DNA of 64,000 nucleotides. Source: Rhizobacter terrae. GTDB taxonomy: Bacteria > Pseudomonadota > Gammaproteobacteria > Burkholderiales > Burkholderiaceae_C. A program made the translations under genes and the position numbers. A model generated the notes under the pieces. That model was not told where the DNA came from. It saw only the letters and a program-made list of their open reading frames with translations, and did not search any database. Each line of letters begins with the position of its first letter. The stretch's first letter is position 1. The stretch is taken from the NCBI RefSeq assembly GCF_003852895.1, contig NZ_QUSW01000005.1, forward strand, positions 62,001 to 126,000, given 5' to 3'. Of the stretch, positions 9,228 through 18,194 are shown piece by piece.

Positions 9228-9575
9228 GTGGAGGTCTCCGGGTGAGGGGATCAGCGCGCCCAGGACATGGGGAGGCGGCTGGCCGGATTGAAACACCTTC
9301 GGCGCTATTAAGTAAACACATTTGACTATTAATGTTTACTGGATAAGCTGCAAATTCACCAGTGACGCCGGTTGCCGTTAGCAAAAAGCGCGGCAAATCT
9401 AGGGTAAAGCGCCGCATTTATCCAGAAATCAATAAGTAAAACGATTTGCTTTAATTGGGAGGCACCCATAGACTGGTCTCGTGCCCGTTGCGCCAGGGCT
9501 CCGCTTCCGGCGCTTGTGCACACATCCACGACAAGACTTCCCGGCCAGCCGGCCGGTGCCCCTGAAGGAGAACCC
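9228..9575. promoter_or_regulatory. Divergent GH8 control region with AGTAAA repeats
   Basis: This 348-bp gap between the two divergent GH8 genes holds no coding frame I can support. Its middle is distinctly AT-rich against the GC-rich surroundings. AGTAAACA (9311-9318) and TGTTTACT (9333-9340) form a perfect 8-bp inverted repeat with a 14-bp spacer. The pattern AAGTAAAnnnATTTG occurs twice as a direct repeat, at 9310 and 9434. These look like operator sites of one regulator serving both genes, but no regulator is adjacent. The ribosome-binding site AAGGAG of the rightward gene is at 9565-9570. Confidence 0.5.
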
Positions 9576-11192
9576 ATGAAGACAGCATTGACCGCGGCAG
9601 CCTTGGCGTGCGCGGCGATCGCGGGAACGGCGCAGGCCGATTTCCTATTCCCGCATGAAACAAATTACGACCTGCTCAAGCCCAACCACACTGCGGCGTC
9701 GACCTTGGCCAAGCGCAGAGACGCCATCGCGGCGTATTACAGGAAGTGGAAGGCGGCTTACCTGAAGACACCTACCGGAGCTGGGCTGTCCGGTTTCAGA
9801 TATGTCGACGGCCCCTCCACGGGTCAGCCAGAAGACTTCTGGCCCATGGGGACCAAGATCATCAGTGGGTCCGAGCACACCGGCTATGGAATGCTTTTGA
9901 CGGTCCTGATGGAGGGGCAGGCGAAGGATGCTTCCGGGAAAGTTGTCTCGGAAAAGCCCGATTTCGACGGACTGGTTGCAACGTATCAGCGATTCAAGAG
10001 CTACTTATGCGGGAGTGGCTGCAAGTTGATGTCGTGGGCGATTCCCTCGGATTTCAATCCCAAGAACATCAGCGACAACGCTCCCGATGGCGACCTGGAC
10101 ATTGCGCTGGCATTGCTCATGGCGCACAACCAGTGGGGCTCTGCAGGCACGTACAACTATCTGCAGATGGCCAAGGACGAGTACAAAGCGATCGCAAAGT
10201 ACAACCTCACCGAACATCAGATTCCGAACAAGGCGGAATTCAGACTGCGAGTGAATCTGGGGGATTGGTCACTGCAAAGCGGCGGCGACTTCATCGAAAA
10301 CAAGGCCGACGGGGAAGACTTCGACCTCGACGGCGACGGCGCGAAGACCAAGACGTTCAAGGGTCTGTATCCCTACGCCACCCGCCCGAGCGACTGGATG
10401 ATGGGGCACTTCGGCGTCTTCGCCCGCCGATTCAATTCCGAGTGCGTCAGGGATTGCACGACGCACCCGATGAGCTACAACGAGGTCGGAAACCTGACTC
10501 GCTTTGAAATCCAGGGCCTGTACAACGACTTCTTCAAGGCCGGAAGCCCAGGTGTGCCGACGACCTGGACTAAGGGCCTCATCTCCGACTTCGTGGTCCC
10601 CCAGACGCCTCCCGGCGGGACTTTGAGCAATGCTGCCTGGAGCAAGGAGAACGTCCGGCGCGCACCTGACGCCTTCATTGACGAGCCGTTTCCCACAAGC
10701 AAGTGGTCGGAGAATGCCGTGCGGGTGCCCTGGCGCCTGACCTGGGAGTTGATGGTGGACAAGTACGATGACACCACCAGGGAATGGGCTCAGCGCATCG
10801 CGCGGTTCGGCCTGGACCAGGCGCATGTCCCGGAATCCATCAACGAATACAACTGGAGCCCCACCGGGCGTATCGGGTCGACGTATGACCTGAATGGCAC
10901 CCGCATCAATAGCTTCACGTACTTCGACAAGGCGCTGAACAAGACCGTGACCAAGACCTTCGGCCATGCCCAGCACTTCGCGTCCATGCTGATCGTTCCC
11001 CTGGTCACGCTCAAGGGTCAGCCTGAGGAGCAAGCGGCGCAAGCGGCATTGAACAAGGGCTGGGATTACATGAACGGTGCATTCACCGGACCGGGCCAGA
11101 ACCCTGATGGCTCCGAGAAGGATGGCTACTTCAAGGACTCCCTCACGTTGTTCTCGATGCTCACCGTCGCTGGCCTCGTCTGGTTCCCCTGA
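9576..11192 (+). CDS. Secreted glycoside hydrolase family 8 protein (copy 2)
   Basis: A 538-residue paralogue of the divergent gene at 7596-9227. It has a signal peptide (MKTALTAAALACAAIAGTAQ with AXA cleavage near residue 20), the GH8 acid motif SEHTGYGMLLTVLMEGQ, identical over that stretch to copy 1, and the APDGDLDIALALLMAHNQWG block. AAGGAG five bases before ATG 9576 fixes the start. Codon use is noticeably less GC-biased than in neighbouring housekeeping genes, in line with a transferred or recently duplicated gene. It carries insertions relative to copy 1, including an acidic loop DGEDFDLDGDGAKTKT resembling a calcium-binding loop. Likely role: extracellular or periplasmic polysaccharide cleavage, possibly feeding the sugar transporter 2 kb downstream (inference). 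Confidence 0.82.
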   Translation: MKTALTAAALACAAIAGTAQADFLFPHETNYDLLKPNHTAASTLAKRRDAIAAYYRKWKAAYLKTPTGAGLSGFRYVDGPSTGQPEDFWPMGTKIISGSEHTGYGMLLTVLMEGQAKDASGKVVSEKPDFDGLVATYQRFKSYLCGSGCKLMSWAIPSDFNPKNISDNAPDGDLDIALALLMAHNQWGSAGTYNYLQMAKDEYKAIAKYNLTEHQIPNKAEFRLRVNLGDWSLQSGGDFIENKADGEDFDLDGDGAKTKTFKGLYPYATRPSDWMMGHFGVFARRFNSECVRDCTTHPMSYNEVGNLTRFEIQGLYNDFFKAGSPGVPTTWTKGLISDFVVPQTPPGGTLSNAAWSKENVRRAPDAFIDEPFPTSKWSENAVRVPWRLTWELMVDKYDDTTREWAQRIARFGLDQAHVPESINEYNWSPTGRIGSTYDLNGTRINSFTYFDKALNKTVTKTFGHAQHFASMLIVPLVTLKGQPEEQAAQAALNKGWDYMNGAFTGPGQNPDGSEKDGYFKDSLTLFSMLTVAGLVWFP

Positions 11193-11203
11193 AGCGCTGG
11201 CCG

Positions 11204-11234
11204 TGGTCTGGCGGCCGCAGAAGCCGCCGGACCA
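11204..11234. terminator. Hairpin between convergent genes
   Basis: Twelve-base arms TGGTCTGGCGGC and GCCGCCGGACCA (one mismatch) enclose a 7-base loop. It lies 11 bp after the GH8 stop and 9 bp before the end of the convergent DJ-1/PfpI gene. It is GC-rich with no clear T-tract, so it could work as a bidirectional terminator or only as an RNA-end-stabilising stem. Confidence 0.5.
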
Positions 11235-11243
11235 TGCGGGCAC

Positions 11244-11945
11244 TCAGGCCGCCTCGATGACCTGATGCCGCTTCAACGCCAGCACCGCATCGGCCGCGAG
11301 CGCAGCCGATGCGGAGTTCTGCGCGGTGATGAGGCCACGGTCGGAAACCACATGCGGCGTGAAGGCCGGGGCGCACACGAAATGCGCGCCCTGGTCCAGC
11401 AGCGCCGCGCTCAGTGCCACTGGTGCGTATGCATCGGTGCCGGCCCGCACGTCTTCCTCGGGAGCGCAACCGGTGAGGCGGCGTCCGTTGAGCCAGTGCG
11501 GCTTCGCATCGTTGAGCAGCGCGGCCACGCCGCATCCGATGGTCGCGATGACGACGCCTGCATCGAGCGAAGAGCGAAGGCAGCGACTGATGGCCGCGTT
11601 GTTGGCGAAGTCCCAGAGCGCACCTCTCCCGCCCGCGAACCAGACGGCCTGCACGGAGTCATCGACGCGGACCTGCGACAACGGCAGGCTCTCGGCCAGC
11701 AGCGAACGCGCCTGGGCTGACGCCAGAAAACGCCGGCCTCGTGTGCTGATCAATCCATCGGACAGGCTGGCCGGTTCGAAGCACACCGGCCCGCCGTCTG
11801 GCGACGCCATCGAGATGTGCAGGCCCGCGGCATCGAAGGCCATGTACGCCGCTGCCAGATCTTCCAGCCAGACCCCTGTCGGCTCGGCTGTCAGCGGGAT
11901 GAAAGCTTGCGACGTCGCAATCATGATCACGGCGCCTCGTTCCAT
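11244..11945 (-). CDS. DJ-1/PfpI family protein
   Basis: A 233-residue protein of the DJ-1/PfpI (class I glutamine-amidotransferase-like) superfamily. The nucleophile-elbow-like segment VIATIGCGVAALL contains the expected reactive Cys, preceded by the AVWFAGGRGALWDFANNAAI block that matches the Hsp31/DJ-1-like GGxG(x)xxD region. Such proteins act as glyoxalases, deglycases, chaperones or peptidases; the exact role is open. The ATG at 11945 is chosen because the frame further upstream runs into the regulator's promoter and lacks family similarity. It is divergent from the LysR-type gene at 12070, a classic regulator-target layout, so the regulator probably controls it. Confidence 0.72.
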   Translation of the reverse strand: MERGAVIMIATSQAFIPLTAEPTGVWLEDLAAAYMAFDAAGLHISMASPDGGPVCFEPASLSDGLISTRGRRFLASAQARSLLAESLPLSQVRVDDSVQAVWFAGGRGALWDFANNAAISRCLRSSLDAGVVIATIGCGVAALLNDAKPHWLNGRRLTGCAPEEDVRAGTDAYAPVALSAALLDQGAHFVCAPAFTPHVVSDRGLITAQNSASAALAADAVLALKRHQVIEAA

Positions 11946-12069
11946 GGTGGAGTCCTCACAAATGGTTGCATCCGAACTGCGTCCCGAAACCGCAGGTCCG
12001 GGCCGGTGCAGTGTCCGGTCCAGGGCCTGCTCTGTACAGTGCGAAGTTCGAAAGTGATGCGTGCACGAA

Positions 12070-13056
12070 ATGAAATCCCTCGATCTCAATCTGCTCATCG
12101 CTCTCGATGCTTTGCTCACCGCCGGCAGCGTGAGCGGCGCCGCTCACCGCATGCACTTGAGCACACCGGCGATGAGCCACACGCTCGCAAGAATTCGCAA
12201 GGCACTGGGCGACCCCATCCTTGTTCGCGCGGGTCGGCGCCTCGTGCCCACGCCGCGCGCACTCGAACTGCGCGAGCCTGTGCGCCGGCTCATCGATCAA
12301 GCCCGTGCGCTGATCTCACCCGTCGACGACAGTGCATCACTGACGCAGCTGCGGCGCGACTTCGTCGTGCGCGCGCCCGATGGCATCGCCATCATCCGCG
12401 GGGCCATGCTGCTGGAAGCGTTGAACCGGGGCATGCCCCTGGCCACGCTGCGCTTCGTGCCCGACACCGATGGAGACTTGCATGCCTTGCGCGACGGGCG
12501 CATCGACCTGGACATCGGCACCATCGCCGACTGCGGGACCGACATCCACACCTTGATGCTTCACGAGCAACGCACCGTGTGTGCAGTCAAGGCCGGGCAT
12601 GAACTGCTGCGCTCGCACATCACGCCGGCCACATTCGCCGACCAGCCTCACGTGGCCATTGCGCGCCGCGGCAACGGGCGCGATCCCATCGACCTGGCCT
12701 TGTCCGAGCTGGGCCTGGCGCGGCGCGTGGTGCTCACCGTGCCCAGTGCCTACGGTGCGCTGATGGCGGCCGCCCGCTCTGCCGACCTCGTCGCCTGCGC
12801 GCCCGAGCAACTGGCGCGCAGCGTGGCCCCTGGCCTGGGATTGCAGATCGTCGACCTGCCCGTGGGCGTGCCGGCGGAAGAGGTGGTGCAGGCCTGGCAT
12901 CCGCGCGTCCATGCGGACGCTGCCCATCGCTACCTGCGCCAGTGCGTGGGCCTGCTGTCGGCCCACGCGATGCAGGCCACGCGCACGTTGCGCGACGGCA
13001 CTGCCGTGGTGTCGCATGGTGCGCTGCTGGACCTGGCCAGCGGCCGCAAGCCGTGA
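12070..13056 (+). CDS. LysR-family transcriptional regulator
   Basis: A 328-residue LysR-type regulator. The N-terminal winged HTH begins KSLDLNLLIALDALL and continues SVSGAAHRMHLSTPAMSHTL with ARIRKALGDPILVRAGRRLV; a two-lobed effector-binding domain follows. The NodD/PA2206-like subgroup starts in this way (MKSLDLNLL), which favours the ATG at 12070; an in-frame GTG at 12061 would add three residues. No convincing Shine-Dalgarno is seen for either. It is divergent from the DJ-1/PfpI gene, with a 124-bp shared region containing CTGTACAG at 12032-12039. It ends 18 bp from the convergent ROK kinase gene. Confidence 0.87.
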   Translation: MKSLDLNLLIALDALLTAGSVSGAAHRMHLSTPAMSHTLARIRKALGDPILVRAGRRLVPTPRALELREPVRRLIDQARALISPVDDSASLTQLRRDFVVRAPDGIAIIRGAMLLEALNRGMPLATLRFVPDTDGDLHALRDGRIDLDIGTIADCGTDIHTLMLHEQRTVCAVKAGHELLRSHITPATFADQPHVAIARRGNGRDPIDLALSELGLARRVVLTVPSAYGALMAAARSADLVACAPEQLARSVAPGLGLQIVDLPVGVPAEEVVQAWHPRVHADAAHRYLRQCVGLLSAHAMQATRTLRDGTAVVSHGALLDLASGRKP

Positions 13057-13074
13057 GGCCTCAAGGCCTGCGCG

Positions 13075-13989
13075 TCAACCGGTCCAGGCTGCGAGGTGCC
13101 CGTGCAGCTGGGCCCAATGCTTGGCCGCGCCCAGCATGCCCGCGTTGTTGCCGGTGGCTGCCAGCGCCACCTTGGCGTCACCGCTGAAGTCCGTCCGCAG
13201 GAAGGGTGACATGGCTTCGCGCAGTTCATCCAGGAAGCGCTCGCCGCGGCCGCAGATGCCACCGCCGATGATGACGGCCTGTGGATCGAACGCGTACATC
13301 AAGGCGGTGATGCCGGTGGCCAGGCGCTGGTACCAGCGCTGAAGAACCGCAAGCGCCACCGGGTCGCCGGCATCCCCGGCCTCGAACACGTGGTGGGCGC
13401 TGCACGGCGCGCGGCCGAACGCCTGTTCGCCGAGCAGGCCCAGCCCGCGCAGCGATGCGACCTTCTCCCACACCTCGCCTTCCACCACGGCGTTGCCCCA
13501 CTCTCCGGCTGCGCATGAACTTCCCCGGTACAGGCGGCCGTTGATGACGATGCCGCCGCCGATGCCTGTGCCCAAGGTCAGCGCGATGTAGTGGTCCAGC
13601 CCGACGGCAGCCCCGCACCAGCCCTCGGCCAGCGCCACGCAATTGACGTCGTTCTCCACGGTGGTGGGCAGTCCGAAGCGATGCTCGAAATGAGCCGCCA
13701 GGTCGGTGCCTGCGTAGCCGGCCACTGCGTCCGCGGCGCCTCGGATGCGACCGGTTCCGAGCCCGACGATGCCCAGCGTGGACACCGCCACGCCGACGGG
13801 CCGGGACTCGCGCAGTGCATGCACGACGTCATCGAGGCGCGACAGCAGCGAGACGATGCCATCGCGGCCGAGCGTGTCGATCACGCCGGCCTGCGTGACC
13901 TGGCCTTGCATGCCGACCAGGCCGTACTTCACGTGCGTGCCGCCGATGTCCAGCGCGATGAGGGAGGGAGCTTTCATGGTGTGGTTCAC
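13075..13989 (-). CDS. ROK-family sugar kinase (amino-sugar kinase candidate)
   Basis: A 304-residue ROK protein without a DNA-binding domain, hence a kinase candidate. The ATP-binding DIGGTHVKYGLVG motif is at residues about 13-25, VENDVNCVALAEGW includes the catalytic Asp, and LTLGTGIGGGIVING is the second phosphate loop. The zinc signature CXCGXXGCXE of most ROK proteins is absent: after GEWGNAVVEGEVWE no cysteine cluster is seen. The GTG start at 13989 overlaps the stop of the deaminase gene (GTGA); an ATG at 13977 is an alternative. Last gene of the sugar operon. With a NagB-II-like deaminase next door, glucosamine or N-acetylglucosamine is the most likely substrate (inference). Confidence 0.83.
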   Translation of the reverse strand: MNHTMKAPSLIALDIGGTHVKYGLVGMQGQVTQAGVIDTLGRDGIVSLLSRLDDVVHALRESRPVGVAVSTLGIVGLGTGRIRGAADAVAGYAGTDLAAHFEHRFGLPTTVENDVNCVALAEGWCGAAVGLDHYIALTLGTGIGGGIVINGRLYRGSSCAAGEWGNAVVEGEVWEKVASLRGLGLLGEQAFGRAPCSAHHVFEAGDAGDPVALAVLQRWYQRLATGITALMYAFDPQAVIIGGGICGRGERFLDELREAMSPFLRTDFSGDAKVALAATGNNAGMLGAAKHWAQLHGHLAAWTG

Positions 13990-15011
13990 AGGGTCAGCGT
14001 GACCTTGCGCAGGTGTGGAGGCTGGTCGGCATCGAACCCGCGCGCGGTGGCGAGCGCCGCCACCACCTCGTAGAACGAACGAATGGCCGGCACGGCGTCG
14101 AGCTCGGGCATGTCGGCGGGCGTGAGCGTCATCGTGCGTTCGCGGATCTGCGGTGGCGCGGCAAGGACCACGTTCGTGCCGAGACGGCGCAGGTGGTCGG
14201 CGAAGGCGATGAGCCCGGGAAGTTCGGGGCCGCCGGTGGCGAAGACCAGCGCGGTGCGTCCCCGGCCGGCGAGGGACACCGGACCATGCATGGCCTCGGC
14301 GCCGGACAAGGCCTGCGCATGCATGCCGCAGGCTTCCTTCAGCTTGAGCGCGGCTTCCTGGGCCAGCGGCAACCCGAAGCCGCGGCCGATGACGAGCAGG
14401 TGTTCAACGGGCGCGAGGGCCCGCACGGTGGCATCGATCTCGTGGTCCGCCACGGTCGTGTCCAGTTGGTGCGGCAAGGCATCCAGTGCCTTGAGCATGG
14501 CGGCATCCATGCGCCAATGCGACACCAGCAGCGCGCTGGCCACCAGGCTCGCGACAAAGCTCTTGGTGGCGGCCACGCTCAGCTCGGGGCCGGCGCGCAG
14601 GTCCGCGCGCCAGAGGCAGGCCTGTGCCAGGGGAGATTCCATCTGGTTCACCAGGGCCAGCGTGCTGGCGCCCCTTGCCGACAGCCGCTGCATGGACGTC
14701 ACCAGGTCGGGACTCTGTCCGGACTGCGAGATGGCCACGGCCAGGCTGCCGCGCACCTGAAGCGGCGCGTCGTGAAGCGTCAGGGCTGACAGCTGCAAGG
14801 CCCCGGCCGGCACGCCGTGCCGGGCTGCAAGAAGGTAGGACAGGAAGGCGGCGGCGCAGCCGGAGCTGCCACGCGCCAGCGTGTGCACGTGCGAGGGCGG
14901 TTGTGCCCGCAGGTGGCCGGCCGTTGCTGCATGGTCGTCATGCGCGCACCGAAGCTGGCGCCGCACGACGTCGGCCGAACTGCGCGCCTCGAGGAGGATG
15001 TGTGGAGTCAA
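13986..15011 (-). CDS. NagB-II-type glucosamine-6-phosphate deaminase (double SIS domain)
   Basis: A 341-residue protein with two SIS (sugar isomerase) domains and no glutaminase domain, so it is not GlmS. ARGSSGCAAAFLSYLLA and AISQSGQSPDLVTSMQRL mark the first SIS; AATKSFVASLVA and VIGRGFGLPLAQEAALKLKE the second; the C-terminus DQPPHLRKVTLTL closely resembles the conserved end of NagB-II (Shewanella-type) glucosamine-6-phosphate deaminases as I remember it. The expected reaction is GlcN6P to fructose-6-phosphate plus ammonia. It overlaps the ROK kinase downstream by 4 bp and follows the porin gene. AgaS-like galactosamine-6-phosphate deaminases are the main alternative. Confidence 0.8.
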   Translation of the reverse strand: MTPHILLEARSSADVVRRQLRCAHDDHAATAGHLRAQPPSHVHTLARGSSGCAAAFLSYLLAARHGVPAGALQLSALTLHDAPLQVRGSLAVAISQSGQSPDLVTSMQRLSARGASTLALVNQMESPLAQACLWRADLRAGPELSVAATKSFVASLVASALLVSHWRMDAAMLKALDALPHQLDTTVADHEIDATVRALAPVEHLLVIGRGFGLPLAQEAALKLKEACGMHAQALSGAEAMHGPVSLAGRGRTALVFATGGPELPGLIAFADHLRRLGTNVVLAAPPQIRERTMTLTPADMPELDAVPAIRSFYEVVAALATARGFDADQPPHLRKVTLTL

Positions 15012-15072
15012 GTGGCTTCTTCCAGAAGAGGTGAGGAGCGGCGCGCGGGCAGGGCCGCGCGCCGCCGTGTCT

Positions 15073-16266
15073 TCAGAACCAGATCTCGAATTGCGCGCCG
15101 TAGCTCGTGCCGCTGGTCTTGCCGTCGCCCAGGCCGGTCACGCCGCCCGCACCGGCTGCCGCATTCGCCGCGTCGTTCCAGCGCGCGGTCGTCACATACA
15201 GGCGCAGCTCGGGCCGGTTCCAGAAGTCCGGGCCGATGCTCACCGCCGGTCCGACCGTGAACTTGGCCAGCTTCTGGCGCTCACCGCCCTCGGGCTTCTT
15301 GGTCGAGTAGCCGGCTTCGGCCAGCAGCTTCAGATGCTTGGTCATCGCATACGAGACGCGTCCGCCCAGCGACGTGGACACCACCTTGCCCGAGGCCGTG
15401 CTCTGGTCGTTCTGCCACAGCGCCAGCGCCTGCCCGCCCAAGGGGCCTTGCTGCCACGTGATGCTCTCGACCAGGCGCAGGCTGTGGTCGCCGGAATCGG
15501 CGTGCAGGTTGCCAAAGTTCCCGTCCAGCCCGGCACTGCCGCGCGTGTAGGCCAGCCATGCGGTGTTGCCGCCACCCAGGCCGAGGAAGTTGTCCTGGTC
15601 ATGCTGGAGGACGAGCCCCACGCCGCCATGCCCACCGGTGAAGTTGCTGCGGGCAAGCGTGCCCAGCACGCGCAGCTTGCCGCCGGGGTTCACGTTGAGG
15701 CCGGTGAGGTCCGCATGCAGCCGGTCGCCAGATTCGGTGGCGGATGCATCGGTGTGGAAGTACGACAGGCCCAGCTTCTTGTCATCACCGAGCTTGAACT
15801 CTGCGCCGGCGCCCACGCCGTCGAGCGTCACGAAATAGGTGTCGACGATGTGCACGTCCGCGCGGCCGAGGAAGCGCTTGCCGGCCCAGAACAGCGTGTC
15901 GGGCGCGAAGTCGAAGCCGGAGCCTTCGACGAACATCTGTGCCAGGCCCACGGAAGCGCCTGTGGAATCCGTGGACGGGTTCCACAGGTTGGGCATGACC
16001 TTGACCTTGTAGCTCACGCCCTCGGTCTTCACGACCTGGCTCAGGCCGAACTCGCCGTAGATGTCGCATTCGTTGCCCAGGCGGTACTTCAGTCCGGGCC
16101 CTTGCAGTCCATAGCAGGCGCGGGCCGCGTCCTTCTTCGCCGCGCCGGGCCCGGCGCGCATGTAGCCGTCCATGTCGACCGCCTGGGCCTCGGGCGTGGC
16201 CCAGGCGGCGGCGAGCGCAAGGGCCGCGATGAACAGCGGCATGTGAAGGTTCTTCGGAAGGTGCAT
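15073..16266 (-). CDS. LamB-type maltoporin family outer-membrane sugar porin
   Basis: A 397-residue outer-membrane beta-barrel. It has a signal peptide (through ATPEAQA, about residue 29), then VDMDGYMRAGPG and KYRLGNECDIYGEFGLSQ, close to the LamB N-terminus (YMRSG..., YRLGNECETY). LFWAGKRFLGRADVHIVDTY matches the LamB [20 protein letters not shown] region, and the protein ends in an aromatic residue (FEIWF), as barrel proteins do. It passively passes oligosaccharides through the outer membrane. AGGAGACA precedes the ATG. Its place between the ABC permease genes and the deaminase gene points to oligosaccharide import for this pathway. Confidence 0.88.
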   Translation of the reverse strand: MHLPKNLHMPLFIAALALAAAWATPEAQAVDMDGYMRAGPGAAKKDAARACYGLQGPGLKYRLGNECDIYGEFGLSQVVKTEGVSYKVKVMPNLWNPSTDSTGASVGLAQMFVEGSGFDFAPDTLFWAGKRFLGRADVHIVDTYFVTLDGVGAGAEFKLGDDKKLGLSYFHTDASATESGDRLHADLTGLNVNPGGKLRVLGTLARSNFTGGHGGVGLVLQHDQDNFLGLGGGNTAWLAYTRGSAGLDGNFGNLHADSGDHSLRLVESITWQQGPLGGQALALWQNDQSTASGKVVSTSLGGRVSYAMTKHLKLLAEAGYSTKKPEGGERQKLAKFTVGPAVSIGPDFWNRPELRLYVTTARWNDAANAAAGAGGVTGLGDGKTSGTSYGAQFEIWF

Positions 16267-16443
16267 GGTGTGTCTCCTGTGATGTGTCGATGTGTGGGGG
16301 TGGCGTCCTCGAGGTGCTGTTGCGGTGTCCCGGACGCCTGGGGCCGCAGGGCGCAGGCAAGCCGGGTCCCTCCGGTCTCGTGGACCGGATCGAACGTCGG
16401 TGACAGGCTGCGCGGGAGTGGTGGGGTGCCTAGCCGGAGGAAC

Positions 16444-17286
16444 TCATCCCTTGGTTCCTCCGGCAGTGAGCCCTGAGACGAGCCAGCGCTGCAGCAGCGC
16501 GGCCGTCAGCACGGCGGGCAGGGCCGACAGCACGCCGGCGGCCGAGATCAGGCCGTGATCGGTCGCGCGGCCCGCGGCGAAGTCGCCGATGGCCACGGGA
16601 AGGGTCTTTGCGCGCAGGTCGCTCGTGTAGATGAGGGCGTAGAAGAATTCATCCCAGGCCAGCATGAGCGCGAACAGCGCCGTGGCACCCAGGGCCGGCT
16701 TGGCCAGCGGCAGCGTCACGTGCCAGATGACGCCCAGCACGCCCGCGCCGTCCACGCGCGCCGCCTGCTCGATCTCCACAGGCAGTGCATCGAAGTTGTT
16801 CTTCAGCAGCCAGGTGCAGAAGGGCAGCAGGATGGAGCAATAGACGATGACCAGTGCGAGCGTGGTGTTGAGCAGGCCCAGCGCGCTGAACACCAGGTAC
16901 AGCGGCAGCACGAAGGCGACGGGCGGCATCATGTACACCGCCAGGCTCGCGTGCAGCAGCACGGCCCGTCCAGGCACGCGCGAGAAACTGTAGGCCGCGG
17001 GGATGGCCGCGAGCATCGAGATCGCTGTCGCGCTGAACGCGACGGTGCAGCTGTTGGCGAGGGCACCGAGGAACGTGCGGCCCGCGCCGCCGCCTGCTGA
17101 CAGCAGCTTCTCGTAGCGGCTGAAGTCCCACTGGCGGGGCAGCCAGGCCAGCGGCACGGTGGTGAGGTCGGTGGTGCTGCTGACACTCATCATGAACAGC
17201 CACAGCATGGGCAGCAGCGTGAAGAGCGCGAACAACAGCAAGGCGATGGCCAGCAAGGCGTGCTGGAGCGGAGTACGGCGGGTCAT
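16444..17286 (-). CDS. Carbohydrate ABC transporter permease (MalG-like)
   Basis: A 280-residue inner-membrane permease of the MalG/UgpE (CUT1) group with six predicted hydrophobic segments. The coupling EAA loop is seen as EIEQAARVDGAGVLGVIWHV with TLPLAKP after it. The N-terminus PLQHALLAIALLLFALFTLL is the first membrane segment. Its start overlaps the end of the other permease gene by 4 bp (ATGA), so the two are translationally coupled and form a heterodimeric channel. There is a 177-bp gap before the porin gene, in which I see no gene. Confidence 0.93.
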   Translation of the reverse strand: MTRRTPLQHALLAIALLLFALFTLLPMLWLFMMSVSSTTDLTTVPLAWLPRQWDFSRYEKLLSAGGGAGRTFLGALANSCTVAFSATAISMLAAIPAAYSFSRVPGRAVLLHASLAVYMMPPVAFVLPLYLVFSALGLLNTTLALVIVYCSILLPFCTWLLKNNFDALPVEIEQAARVDGAGVLGVIWHVTLPLAKPALGATALFALMLAWDEFFYALIYTSDLRAKTLPVAIGDFAAGRATDHGLISAAGVLSALPAVLTAALLQRWLVSGLTAGGTKG

Positions 17287-18173
17287 GGCTTGTTCGCCTT
17301 CGTGCGCAGCAGGGCCAGGTACACGCCGATGAGTGCGGCGCTCAAGGCAGCCACGACCACGGCATGCGCCGCGCCGCTGCCCGCGCGCAGGTAGCTGAAG
17401 GACTCCTGGTAGACGAAGAAGCTCACCGTCTTCGTGCTGTCAGCGGGGCCGCCGCGGGTCATCACGTAGATGATGTCGAACACCTTGAAGGCCTCGATGA
17501 GCCGCAGCACCACGGCCACCACCAGCGCGCCGGCGATGCCGGGCAGCGTCACGTTCCAGAAGCGGCTCCACGCAGTGGCGCCGTCCATGCGCGCCGCTTC
17601 GTACAGGTCGGCGGGAATGGACTGCATGGCCGCCAGGCTGATCAGGGCGATGAGCGGATAGTTCTTCCACACGTCCGCCGCGATGACCATGTTCATCGCC
17701 ACGTCCGGATCGCCCAGCCAGCTGCGGTAGTCCGCCAGCAGCCCGATTTGCGTGAGCAACGCATTGAAGCTGCCGTACTCCGGATTGAAGATGAGCCGCC
17801 ACATCATGGCGTTGACGATGGTGGGCAGCGCCCAGGGCAGGACAAGCAGCGCACGGGCCAGGACGCGGCCGCGGAAGGGCTGGTTCAGCAGCAGCGCCAC
17901 CGGCACGCCCAGCAGGACCTCGGCCCCCACCGACACCAGCGTGAAGTAGAGGGTGCGCCCGAGGGCCGACCGGAAATCGGCCGACTCCCACAGCTGGCGG
18001 TAGTTGTCCAGGCCGACCCAGTGGCCGGCTTCGCCCGACGCGGCGAGTCCCGTGTCGGTGAAGCCCAGCCACAAGGTGCGCAGCAAGGGCCAGGCAGTGA
18101 CGACGGCCATGATGGCCAGCATCGGCACCAGCAAGGCCGCGGCGCGCCATGGCTTGATCGCAAGGGATGACAT
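17283..18173 (-). CDS. Carbohydrate ABC transporter permease (MalF-like)
   Basis: A 296-residue CUT1-family permease. It shows the usual hydrophobic segments starting AAALLVPMLAIMAVVTAWPL, the YEAARMDGATAWSRFWNVTL coupling motif that docks on the ATPase, and a GGPADSTKTVSFFVYQ loop typical of MalF/UgpA proteins. It lies 21 bp after the binding-protein gene and overlaps the second permease gene by 4 bp. It transports the sugar delivered by the binding protein across the inner membrane. Confidence 0.93.
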   Translation of the reverse strand: MSSLAIKPWRAAALLVPMLAIMAVVTAWPLLRTLWLGFTDTGLAASGEAGHWVGLDNYRQLWESADFRSALGRTLYFTLVSVGAEVLLGVPVALLLNQPFRGRVLARALLVLPWALPTIVNAMMWRLIFNPEYGSFNALLTQIGLLADYRSWLGDPDVAMNMVIAADVWKNYPLIALISLAAMQSIPADLYEAARMDGATAWSRFWNVTLPGIAGALVVAVVLRLIEAFKVFDIIYVMTRGGPADSTKTVSFFVYQESFSYLRAGSGAAHAVVVAALSAALIGVYLALLRTKANKP

Positions 18174-18194
18174 GCCGTGCGCTTCCTCGTTCGC

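Noticed and set aside
13057-13074. Terminator from the AGGCCT repeats between the LysR and ROK kinase genes
   Set aside because: The stems are only 5-6 bp with a 2-bp loop and no T-run; too weak to report as a feature.
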